A DNA stretch of 64,000 bases from Diprion similis (taxonomy: Eukaryota > Arthropoda > Insecta > Hymenoptera > Diprionidae). A program made the position numbers and the translations under genes. The first letter of the stretch is position 1; each line of letters opens with the position of its first letter. The notes under the pieces are model-generated. The model had not been told where the DNA came from. It was given only the letters and a program-made list of their open reading frames with translations, and did no database searches. Positions 36,878 through 48,297 of this stretch are shown in pieces. Where the stretch lies: contig NC_060110.1 of the NCBI RefSeq assembly GCF_021155765.1, positions 1,798,001 to 1,862,000 on the forward strand, given 5' to 3'.

Positions 36878-37298
36878 TCAAGCTGTACAAAGTATGGACT
36901 ATTATAAACTATAAGTTAATTCATGTAATTATAAAATAAATATTTCAACTAAGTGAAATGGAAGTCGTTTTTTTATTTCTAGTAGTAATGGAAAGTCGGT
37001 GAGCAAATCCTGCAATAAATTTTTACCAAACAGATATCAGCTCTATATATATAGTCTAACATTCCTCATGTAAATGCGTTGCAAAGGAAACCTTTATAAT
37101 TACTTGTCATCATGCACTTATGGCTAGAGAATAAATATATATGATTAAAACTGATAATTCTATTCTATATTTTAAAAACTTTGAAACAATGGAGTACAAC
37201 AATACCAATGGTAACAGATATCGTAAGAAAAATACAATCTATAATACACCTTTCAAACATACTACGAGGAATTGATTGAAATTTTCGGTCCTTTTTTT

Positions 37299-38754
37299 CT
37301 AATTACCACTAGGCTGCTTCACCCAAAATCCCCATGAGGCGAATTTTTTACCCATCTCTTCTTGATTTGGTCCTCGAAATACTTTGATTTTTACCCGAGA
37401 AATGTCTGTAAACAAAATAAAGCATAATTTTTAACAGATTGTTATTTCAATTTATCAATCTACCCAGCAACCATATTTCTTCACATATGGCCAAATCGCT
37501 TCGGCTATATATTCTACATACCATATTGCCATTCTAATCACTCTTTATCTATACGTAATGAGGTATTTGAAACTGGGATTTTATCCGTAATCTGAACCGG
37601 TTTGAAATGAAAAAAATACCGTACAATTATATTCGTAGTAAAAAAGGATCTAAGCGGATTCGAATAACGTAAGCCGATATCAAAAATTTGAGGAACGATT
37701 TTATGTTCAGATCGTTCAAACTTCGTTGTTTATTTATCCCATTTTAATATTTTTGGGCTCATTTTACTCGCTGACCAGATTCTCATACATTTTCTGGAAA
37801 AACGTTCAGTAAATTTTATTATTAAGCGCAGTTGTAACGCGTAAATGTAATTTTTGATAAGTGTTATATCACACTTTTACAAATCTAGTTTCATCCTCTG
37901 GAGATAATTATTTTGTAAATTTTTCGCACGTGATTTCTGGAGATCTTTATGGTGAACACGATTCAACAGCACAAAAGTTTGATCATTTTGAATGTTCTAG
38001 TTACAAACCCTCTAGATATTCGAATTTGTTCGGATTGATATCTTTTGCAGTGTACGGATATTGTTTCATTTGTATTTCAACCTTCATTGGCGTAAATAAC
38101 TTTACTGAAGATTTTTAAACGGTATAGTCCTGATTGCGGATTAGTTTTAATTAACGTTCATTGACGTATTAGAAATCCATACAAGGATACACAGCTATAA
38201 ACTGCTAACTTCATGCATCTTAATTTTTCGGTCTTAATGACGCCAACTTCATGCGTCTTAAAAACGTTGACTTCATTCGTCTTAAAATTTATAATAATTT
38301 TTTGATCTTAAAAACGCTAACTTCAGGCGATCAAGATCTTTTAAATAGATAGAGAGATTATTTTTTTCTCAAATTTTTATTCACACTTTACGGCTCATTC
38401 ATCCCTGATGTTAGAATTCAATTACACGTTCTTCGCTTCATATAATTATCATAGAACTGTATAAAAATTAGAAAATTCTTTGTGACACATCGAGATTTTT
38501 TCAACTAATTTCACATACCTGTTTTCTCTCTTTGACCATCGCCTGAACTTCCTTCCACTACAGATAAGGCAGCGAAACTGCAGCATAACAGCAATACGTA
38601 TATCATCATATTCTGTAACAATATTAAAAATACGTTTTATAATCTTCGCAGAGTTTTTAATTTAAACGCAATTTGTATGATACAACTTAATAATTTAGTA
38701 ATATTATAACTACTTCTTGTTTAAAACATTGACACGTACCTGTAGTATCTTCAT
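37299..38754 (-). CDS. Unrecognised 71-aa secreted peptide precursor (candidate amidated neuropeptide or hormone)
   Basis: Exons 38740-38754, 38519-38612 and 37299-37405 (216 nt, 71 aa plus stop), all with GT-AG borders (GTACGT, GTATGT donors). The product starts MKILQNMMIYVLLLCCSFAA, a clear signal peptide with probable cleavage near residues 21-26 (ALS/VVEG). The mature part has no cysteine: an acidic/polar SSGDGQREKT, then DISRVKIKVFRGPNQEEM, then GKK, then FASWGFWVKQPSGN and stop. Gly-Lys-Lys is the classic dibasic cleavage plus amidation signal, so processing could give a ...NQEEM-amide peptide and a Trp-rich FASWGFW peptide. I do not recognise the family. Function is inferred only from layout; it could also be an immune or venom-type peptide. 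A TATA box and initiator sit correctly upstream. Intron 2 contains a degenerate tandem repeat. Confidence 0.72.
38203..38345. repeat. Degenerate tandem repeat in an intron of the secreted-peptide gene
   Basis: Four imperfect copies of a unit containing AACTTCATGCGTCTTAAAAA, at about 38208, 38249, 38269 and 38319, with spacers of uneven length. The third copy reads GACTTCATTCGTCTTAAAA, the last AACTTCAGGCGATCAAG. Confidence 0.6.
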
Positions 38755-38771
38755 CCTGAGAGTATTCGGTG

Positions 38772-38805
38772 AACTGAATAATTCGCCGTTTAAACGTGTT
38801 TTATA
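38772..38805 (-). promoter_or_regulatory. TATA box and initiator of the secreted-peptide gene
   Basis: On the - strand TATAAAA occupies 38805-38799 and the arthropod initiator TCAGTT lies at 38777-38772, its A at 38775. That places the TATA start 30 bp upstream of the predicted first nucleotide, the canonical spacing, and leaves a 20-nt 5' UTR before the ATG at 38754. This arrangement is typical of strongly regulated, tissue-specific insect genes. Confidence 0.7.
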
Positions 38806-40806
38806 GAACTATCGCTCGTTTCTGGAGCATGACTAGTTTCTACGAAATACCTCACCTACTGTTTATTCGTAAGTGTCTAACTGTGAAAAAATATCGACTT
38901 CTTTTTCATCTGGTGTTTATTATTCTCGCTCGAGTGAAAGTTTTTTTCTTTACCACTGAAATGGTTACACAGCAATCCTTGTAATGTGATTCGTGTAGCG
39001 TTTAAGTTATGACTAAAATCAAAAATTCCATGTTTTTACCGTGTACGGAGAAAGGTATGAAACTTTTATCTGCCTAGCTGACTAAGTTCATCATTTAACC
39101 GCTTCATTGACCATATTTATTTCCTTATAACACAAAGCAACTATTACTTGCGTAGCTTCTCATAATTTAATTCCGAAGAAACATGCTGAATGTTAAAGTT
39201 TAATCCATGCAATACGGTTTTTTAATTACCTCAGGTTTATAATTTAGCTGTGATAAATCGCATCGTACAATTCAAATGTTTGTATATGATTTCAGGATCA
39301 AACACATTAAAAAGTAAAGCATTATCTGCATACGCATACATTTTGTATAATTTTTTCCTTCACATATAGATGCGCGATTAATTTATCTAGACTTATATTA
39401 ATGCTCATTTACACCAGTATCGATAATTTGCGCGTGATACACTGCACATATACATATTACATATTGACTGTTTCGATAAAGACATTATATAACAGCAGGA
39501 GCTAACATCTTACTATATCATGTATGTTGTATACTTTTCATTATTGTCGATGTTTTAAAAATTAATATCAACGCACATACAATTTGTATACTTAGGTTTG
39601 TTGCTTTGAACACTAAAAGTGTATATAATTGTATACAGTATACGTTATATGATCAATAAAGTTGTTCAAATCCCCACAATAAAATTTCATCCGTATATTT
39701 TTTGTAATATGGAAGCCCTTTACACCATCATTTTTTTTTTATACAACTATGTAGCTATAACACTTATGAATTTCATTTCAAAACGCAGCGGGAATCTGTG
39801 GTATGGTCAGATATTCGTAAAAAGAAAGAGAAAAATAATAGTAGTGCCGTAAAAAAAATACCTATTCAATTTTTTGGCTCGTTGAGTCCAGAGGGCAGAC
39901 TGTCATGGAATGATATCTACAATAAATCTCACCTGCGAACGTTAACAAAATCTATAAATAAAATTTTTCGATTAATTTTCTAATCGCTCACGCTCTGAAA
40001 TGTAACTTTTTCGTTACATTATCAATAATCATTTCGCATTATAATCTTTTTCTCAGTTTTTAAATCTTATCATATTTTACACTTAAATACGTATATGATA
40101 CGATAGTATTGGCCAATCGATATTCCAGAGAGCGAATTAAATCACGCAGTGTAATCGTATTAAAAAAAATTTCCAACTATAAAAACACACGGTTCACAAT
40201 CCATCGGAACATTTTACTTTAGGTTCAAATTCGAAACAAGAAACAAAGCAACATAAATCATTTTTTTTTCTTGAATTTCACAAAATTCAGAATTCTGTGT
40301 TCCGTTTTCGATTTGATTTAAAATTTTGATTTTAGAAATGAATGAAAGAATGGCACGACTTCGATTTTTCAAATTATTTAAAATATTTTTTCATTTAATC
40401 TAATTGGATATAAATTTTAAGATTTTATTTACTTTTTATTTGATTGAATTTAGTAAAATCTTGTAATCACACTCATTATGCAGGTTTTTGCATTCACCGG
40501 TTTGAATTGTTGTATATTTATCGCGATATCTGTACGACCATAAAATTTTATATAACGCTTTATTTTCTACCCATTTTTATTTCGTATTCAGGCGAACGTA
40601 TTTTTTTATAAACGCGTAGTGAAATTGCTCAGTGAAGTACGATTGCATTTTTTATATCATCCTACTTTTTAGATACGTTTACAGGGCTCATTTTAATATT
40701 ATTATTATTATTATTATTCTTATTATGAACAAAGTATATTGTATGATATACAATTATTCGTCATTCTGGAAGACATCGTTGGAAGACTTGGTTTACGATT
40801 AATTGT

Positions 40807-40844
<38 letters not shown>

Positions 40845-42059
40845 ATATATTTAGAGACACAAACTCTTATATGGTTTTTGTCAGTATGATCATTAGCTTG
40901 ATCAGCCTACTGTATATTACATCTATGTGTATATCGTATATTTAAAATAACTCCTCGGTGTTAAGAAAAAGTAGAATCGTTATTGTACCTAATAATAACA
41001 AGAACAATAACAATGAAAGTAGAATAATATAACATATGACATTGTTGCATTTACCGTATGGATATAGATTATTCGAAAGTAAATAATTACCTGTTGGTTT
41101 AAAAATGTTATAAGTATATAATTGATACAGTTACGATTCACAGTGTAAATAAAATCTAACTTTGATTTCTCAAACCTTTGGAAGACATTGGATCACTTGA
41201 GTATAAATATCTTACTGCACCTACTCTATTTACTCTTACTCGGTTACGAGGTGAACTAAGGGAAGTTGTTACTTGCAGATGAAATATTTTAATTTTTGCT
41301 TTACCATTAAACTTCTACTTTGAATTTCAGGTATTATAGACTTTGATGTAAGATGCACGAAACTCGATTGGCAAAGCAACGTTAGGAAACAGATTGACTA
41401 CTTCAAATTTGCATACGACGTTGAAAATTGTTGTTCTTTGATCTAATATCAAATCCTACGCTTAATTTTGAACACGGAACCGCATAGCCGGATTTCACTA
41501 CCGAATCGGAATAAAAACCCAATCTATATGTATATGCACCAGGGGTTTGTTTTGTCTCACCTCGTATGAGTAATTATAAAATGTGCGTAAAAATTATGTT
41601 TCCTAATCGTTATTATAAAATACAGAAACCTACTCAACAATGGATAACATATATATACTTGTACAGTTTTAACATTGGAAGACATTAATTCATATATAAT
41701 ACATATGTATACATATAGGTACATACGTTCTGGAATATTGTCACGATCACTGTATGTTTAATAAGTGTACAAGGGTAAGCTAATCGTAAGATCTAGAAGC
41801 TGTAAATTAGGTCAGCCAAGGTATAGGTAGGACTTAATATCAATGAAATGGTGAGTTTCAAAAATCACTTTGATATGGTTCCGTAGAACATTGCTTCTGG
41901 ATCTAGTACGGTATAATCGATATGTACGTTATATCATGTTTGTCCGTGATCGACATTCACGTAGCCTATAAATGTGACTAGAATATGTGCGTGTAAGTCA
42001 AGGGTATCTCCTTATAATAATAAAAAGATAATTTATGTAGCTACGCATTAAAATTATAT
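38806..42059. other. AT-rich intergenic spacer
   Basis: No gene was recognised. It has low complexity in places: an (ATT)n run at 40697-40719 and an (AT)n run at 40809-40842. The end near 42059 will include VGAT 3' UTR. Confidence 0.5.
40697..40842. repeat. ATT and AT microsatellites
   Basis: (ATT) about 8 copies at 40697-40719, and (AT) about 17 copies at 40809-40842, separated by unique sequence. Confidence 0.9.
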
Positions 42060-44611
42060 CTAAAACGGCAGGCCAATTTCGAAGGCTTCAATGAGAGCCG
42101 ACCCGGAATCGTAAACGCCGATAACGCCGAATAAAATGCCTAGAAAAATGATGAAGCAGTCATAAGCGACCGTGCCCCACTCCATGGAGTTTCTTTTCAG
42201 CTTCAAATGAAAATAGCAAGGCCAAATGAACGACAACATGGTGCCAGTAAAGGACCCGATGAATCCCATCAATATTCCAAAATGCGGGATAAAAATCGCC
42301 ATCAGAATCGTAAAGACTATGACGCCCACGCGCCAGGCCAATCCCCAAACCTTGAGCTCGCGATCGACGGTCCAGATGGTTGGGAAAGGTGTCTTCGGTC
42401 GACCCCTGAAGAATGCACGCTCGAGGAGTTCGCAGGCGGCGTAATACGGCAAAGGATAAGAGAGGACGGCTTTGATGACCAGGCAGAAATTGACCAGACC
42501 TTTGAAACTTGGGGAGTGAAGGTTGTTGGTGATCACTTGTTGCGTGTCCGTCTGAAACGTGAGGAAGCATATCCATCCGAAGAGAGATTTAAACGCTGCT
42601 GCCGCTATGTGACTCCAGTTGATCATCCAGTCGAACTTCGATCTGTCGATCATGTTTCCTTCCAAGGTTGGAAGAAATATTTGAGAGGTGTAGCTGAAGA
42701 CTATTACGCCCAGAGAAATTGGGAAGTTCTTCATATCGATGTCCCACTTGACCTTCGACCATCCCCAGTCGCCGATCTCGAGGATGCAGTATCCGACGAT
42801 TATCGCGTTTATCAGCAAGTGGGCCATGGTGCACCAGAAACTCAGGACCGAAACGTGCTGCAATGATTTCAGGAATCCCAACGGAATGAGGAATATACCG
42901 ATGAGCATCATCCAACTTCTGGTGTCGATTGCTCCCTCGGGAAATGAACCGATCATCAAATCCCCGCATACTACGACGTAAAGGATGCACGTCATCAGTA
43001 GCTCGATTATCTGAGCTATATTCACTGCTCTCGCTCCCCACGTAGGACCAAAGCATTCCTTGGCAATTGCCACGTACGAATCTCGCACTCTGACACGCTG
43101 CCCCGTTGCGGGGTCCAATTCGTAGAGACATTCCACCAGTATCTTGCCGGTGTAGCAGCAAATATGGGCGATTCCAATCATCGCGGCTATTGCCCAGTAA
43201 CCGCCGCGGAGCACGGCGAACGGCAGGTTCACGATAAACATCCCCTAAGAATTGGTAGTATTTTAATTGTTATTATCAACCTTTGCGTTTGAGGGTTTGT
43301 GAGAGTTTTTTTTTCAAGTTGGATACAGTATTTATTGTTTAATAATCATGCCAAATTTTTCTACGGTTTCAAAATAATCGCTGAACAACATGGTATTGAA
43401 AGTATATAGGAACATTCATTTCTCGGAGAAAATCAAGTGTCGAGGTAATTGCATGAAATGTGAAATTGCGTAAATGACGGTTCTTTTCGTTTTCTGCACG
43501 CCCCAGTTTCGTTAGAATTATAGAAATAAAAAACCCTAGGCAACCTAATAACAATAAGTTTTTATATGTATAATCATCGGAGTTGTTTTTTTCTTTAGTG
43601 ACTGGTTTGCTACATTTCTAATAATCAGTTTACCTCAAACAGTTAAAAAAAAAAATTGAAATCAATAAATATTTTCTGTTGATTATGATTAGAGTTTTGT
43701 TGAGCGTACATACATTCCTTAATTGTACTGAATGTGGACCACGATTAACTTATACTGGAATTGCACATTTCTATCTGATACTGTCGATTTTTGTGTATAC
43801 AAATATTCACCAAAACAATTCGATGCGAAAAAAGTTAACAAATTATTATTGATTTTTCAACGCCAATGCGAGGGTTAATCGCGCAGCTGTACGAGAGATT
43901 GACGCAATTAAATGTGATCCGATTCAAATAGTTTTTTTTTTTTTTGTTTATCATTTTGTAGCATTTTCCAACTTCGTTTCTGAATAAGTGTAAGAAATAA
44001 GAACCAAATTCAGGAATATTCTTACCTGGATCGCGTTTGTGATGTTCCAAGCTGCCTGCCATTCGTTGATTTTGACTCCAGGAGCCCCGAATTCCCCGCC
44101 ATCATCATATTCGCTGAAGCCACCGCTGCTCGTACTTCCGCCTCTCGGTTTATCGCTGCATACGACAAATTAAAAAAATTACCATTCAGGCGCAGCATGT
44201 TTACGAAATATTGATATTACATGGATTCGAATTCGCCTATGGACTTGAATAATGGTGATTCAAAATTTTTCAATACAGATGGGCGAATAACGATCGAGTC
44301 ATCGATGTGAGCAGAAAATTACTGTTTTTAACTCACTTGCTGCGCTGGTAGCTGAAAGAGTCTTCCGCAATCCCGCCGATACTTTGTTCCGCGTAAGGAT
44401 GTTCACCATTCATTGCCGTCATTTCAGTGTTGTCACGACCCTCGTTAAACTGTTCGAATTGCTTTTGTTGACCTTGCGACTGACCCCCGCCAGTGCCACG
44501 TATCAGTTCCATGCATGGGCTGTTTTCCGGCCATTTCGCCTTCAGAGTCTCCCAGGCGACGTTTATGGTTGCACCAATTGGTGGTATATAAAATCCCCGA
44601 AAATTTGCCAT
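42060..44611 (-). CDS. VGAT: Vesicular inhibitory amino acid (GABA/glycine) transporter
   Basis: SLC32 proton-coupled antiporter that loads GABA or glycine into synaptic vesicles. Exons 44337-44611, 44026-44155 and 42060-43244 total 1590 nt, 529 aa (human 525). The cytosolic N-terminus (residues 1-135) is Gly/Gln-rich and ends INEWQAAWNITNAIQ, the start of transmembrane helix 1 (GMFIVNLPFAVLRGGYWAI). About nine helices follow, including HICCYTGKILVECLYE, WMMLIGIFLIPLGFL, FSYTSQIFLPTLEGNM, KAVLSYPLPYYAACELLE and a C-terminal YDCFIIFLGILFGVIG. Nearly the whole membrane domain sits in one 1.2-kb exon. The ATG at 44609-44611 has a good context (AAAGAAATGG), but the exon stays open upstream to an acceptor at about 44640, so a longer N-terminal isoform is possible. 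A single-copy marker of GABAergic neurons. Confidence 0.95.
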
Positions 44612-47600
44612 TTCTTTCCCCTCGTATCTTGAGTATTCCTGTAGAATTCAACAATTATTACGATATTACTTGGGTACGGTCATCTTAAAAGAGTTAATTA
44701 TTTTCAAATCCATTATCGTATGTTGCATGTATGTATAATTCTTATTGTATAGTTATTTTTTATAATATTTATACCAGAGTATATAAAAACGACAATAATT
44801 ATAACTCGGAAAAGTACGAGAAGCTTTTACCGTGAAAGATGATTAGTATCGTTTGAAGCTAAATATAGTGATCATAAGATTTCAGAAATATTCGTTCGAA
44901 TCAATTTTCTTCCTCTCATGTTTCGCCGTTTCGATAAATTTCTACATTTATTGGCTATTATTATTATTGTTGCTCGAAGAATTCACCCTCAAAAAATCCG
45001 TCTGTTTATATATAGGTCGGTCCCGGCACCGAAAGATCAATGATTACATATCGCAACAGATAGCATCTTTTCTGAACTTACGATCGACATGATCTTTACG
45101 TAACGAAAACTTCACTTACCAAAACGGTAACAAATCGTTATTCGTAATTTCACCTTGTCATAAATTTGTTAATGCTTAATGTGAATGGCAAATCACCGTG
45201 GGCTTAGAGTCACTTTTTATCGCCTAGCTTTAACAAAATTTAAAGCTATGTAATAGAAACGAACGCTGCAGCTGTAGTTTATCGTGTTTAGGAATTAATC
45301 TTACTTGCAATTCGTACGGAAAAGAATTTAGAACACGACACATTGTTGGAATGCAAAGTCGTTCGAAATTAGTATAATATCAAGGTTTGGATAGAAATTC
45401 GTCCAAGATGAATATGCGATATTGTACATGACCTACAAGCATTACTTCAGGTGTAAATGCTACTACATGTAATCTTGCCTACAACGAAATTCGAATGGAA
45501 ATTCTAAACGACACTATAACGATAAGAAAGGTGAAAAACTTGCAACTATATTAAGATTCGAAACATTTAGACGTTCACATTCCTGTCATTGGTTGTGAGA
45601 AAGCAAATCGAATATGGTTTCGTTAAATTTGTTCACACAATTCCCGTATTAAAATATATAATTATAATATTAAACGTGTGGCTTACTTATCAGAGTTTTT
45701 CTTTTGTGGGAAAGAATAAAAACTCGAAGCACGTTGAACCGTCTACGATAGTTTTTCCAGCCTCGACTGTACGTGACTTCTATACCACTAAACTAAATGA
45801 ATTATCATAGGCACTTTGAAAAAAAGTTTATTTTAATAAATTAACGCCTAGCTATGTACTGGTGCGATACCGCATGGCTAGCTGCGTTTTCTATTACGAG
45901 TTAGAAGTCTTTAATCTCGTAGTTTGAACCGCGGCATTGACTGGGGGTGGTTTGTCGGTGTTTGGGGATTGGGATCGGAGTGTCAGCATCCCTTGATGGC
46001 TCGATCAATGTGCTTCTTTTCAGACGCATGCTGCGCATCTTTCGCGCAAGTCTGGATCGCCTGCATCAAGGAACGCAAGCGTGGGGTTTTACTATGATTT
46101 AACTAATCGTGAAATCGCGTAGATCCTTCGAAACCGAGATTATTTCTCGCCGACATTATTTTTCCATTTCAACACTATATACGTCCGTATTATATAAAGT
46201 TGCTTCTTTGAGAATTGTATTAATTACGTCACGCGTTGAAGCTCTTTTGGCGTAGTGAAGATAACATATGTACGATATAATTGCTCCGCAAACTACAGAT
46301 CATTATATAATTATGTAGGTTTCAACAAGTTTCCTGTTCAAATTCATTCGTTTAAAAAAAATCTAATCACGCAGGGTAATATGTAAAGAATTTTTAAACG
46401 GGATTTAATTGATCTCATTACATCAAATGATATACAACATGAGAAAATTAGCGTTAGATATATTATTGTGTGAAAATTTCCCAGCTCATTTTCAGTTAAA
46501 ACTTCAGCTCCTAGCTCACTTTAACTTAGAAATCGAAAGCCTCCAAATCTACTCTCACTTTCCCATTTTAAGAGGTAGAAGGCAAAGAATGAAAAAAAAA
46601 CTTCAAAATCGAATTGAGCACGATTCTACTTTTGCCAAGAGTACGTGTACAATTCAGTTTTTTAATCATTTTTTAACCAGTTTCACAAACACGTAAAGTC
46701 AGTGACGTCTGAGTGAACTCTTTTTTCCCGAATTGGATGCAAGATTTTATTGTCGAGGGAGATGATTTCTGTTCATGTAGTTAAATCTCAAGACATTGAA
46801 GTATCTAAAAAGTATTTGAATAAATATATAACCAACTTCATAATTTATTTTGTATATGGTACAAGTGATTTATAATTTTTATTATTAATTAATAAGAAAT
46901 TTACAATCTTAATATGTCGTAATAGTGAGATCCCAACCACCCCACTACTTAACGTATATATATTTAAAAAATACCACATCGCTATTTATTAATTACATAC
47001 AATATCTATTTATAATAATAATAACAACAACAACAAGAACAATAGTAACATAATAATCAATAACCATTCAGAATCGTTTTAAATAAAAATGTCACACGGT
47101 CACGATGCATAGTGATTTTTCAAATTCTATGTTACTGGTGTAAGTGGATAAATTAATTTGTACGACAACAATTGTTTAGTTCATATAATACATTTTTTCT
47201 TGTTGTAAATTTAGCACTTCATAACCCTATTATTATTGATTGTATTTATTAATTAATATTCGTATTCTCGAGATAACAATAATTTATTTACTACACAGAG
47301 TCAAATAAAATTTTGCAAGATACATTAGACTAAAATTTCTGACACTTTCTACTTACGATTACGAAACTTCGGTTTTGGAAAAATATGAGAAGGAGCTTTA
47401 AATTTAAGTAAAACATAACATTTCTACGAATTTTGAAAATCGGCTGATGTCAGCTCCATCTTTTTTCTTCTTATAAAATGTCTTCCCTCCATTGATCAGC
47501 CTTACTGATTATCACTTGCGTCTCGAGACGTCGTCGAGGCATAATTATGATTTTATTTTCAATAAAAATTCATTCAGAACTTCAGACAAACCAGGAATGA

Positions 47601-48297
47601 CTTTGCGTTTTTTGAAAAATTTGCTGTTCTTCATGAGTTAGATACATGTGGAATAGAAAGAAAAACATAAATTGATCAAATGTAGATTTTTACTACAGGC
47701 AATCAATGACAGATGAGGTACAGTGAAAATACTTATAGCCGTAACAGCCTGTACCTCTGTACGTATAACAATATTACACATTTTGGTAATTAGCTTATTT
47801 TCGAGCAGAACAAAAAATATGATTTATTTTCATCATCAACATATTACACTCGTGTAGCGATTGAAGTGTGGTACTCTTAAATTAAAGTATATATACATTG
47901 TAACTACAATTTTTCATTGATTGTTTTTATTATTTATTTACTAACGTTTTGTGTACTTAGTATCATTGGTAATGCTTGGTGAATAGTTTCCAGATTTTGG
48001 AAACATAAAATAATATTAAATCTAAAAGGAAATTTAAAAACGAAATCTGAGAAAATCACATTCAAGTATTTCGTTTAAATAAGAATAAAACAATTGAATC
48101 TGCAGTTCAATAGAATACTTTGATTTCAAAGAAATTTGCTGTACAATATATCTTTAATGAAATAGATAAATAAGTAACGTTTGTTGGTTGGTGTTTATTA
48201 TACTGACTGTATTTTTGAACAATCACTCGTATGAAAAATATTTCTAATTTCACAATTTATTGGAAAACAATAATTCTGGAAATCTTTCACTAAATTT
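44612..48297. other. VGAT upstream region and AT-rich spacer
   Basis: It should contain VGAT 5' UTR and promoter (- strand) and the Usp20/33 3' end (AATAAA on the - strand at 48256-48261). An isolated GC-rich patch at 45920-46090 is described separately. The remainder is AT-rich, with no exon recognised on either strand. Confidence 0.45.
45920..46090. other. GC-rich patch with a 27-codon open frame
   Basis: An isolated GC-rich block in AT-rich DNA. On the - strand an ATG near 46068 opens 27 codons (MQAIQTCAKDAQHASEKKHI...GC, stop near 45985); an acceptor-like GATGCAG precedes its third codon, so it could instead be a 3' terminal exon. The + strand is also open over much of the patch. No family was recognised. 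Possible VGAT 5' leader with an upstream ORF, promoter, or exon of an unseen gene. Confidence 0.3.

Noticed and set aside
39043-39065. GTGTACGGAGAAAGGTATGAAAC, resembling the terminal repeat of the 26-kb element
   Set aside because: Only scattered matches to the 30-bp terminus and no partner end nearby.
42207-42866. A 219-codon open frame on the + strand opposite VGAT
   Set aside because: Antisense shadow of the long VGAT membrane-domain exon; the - strand protein is clearly the conserved one.
42589-43161. A 190-codon alternative - strand frame in VGAT
   Set aside because: Frame-shifted reading of the same exon without family resemblance.
46409-46696. A 95-codon + strand frame
   Set aside because: AT-driven codon use, no domain and no promoter features; expected by chance in this composition.
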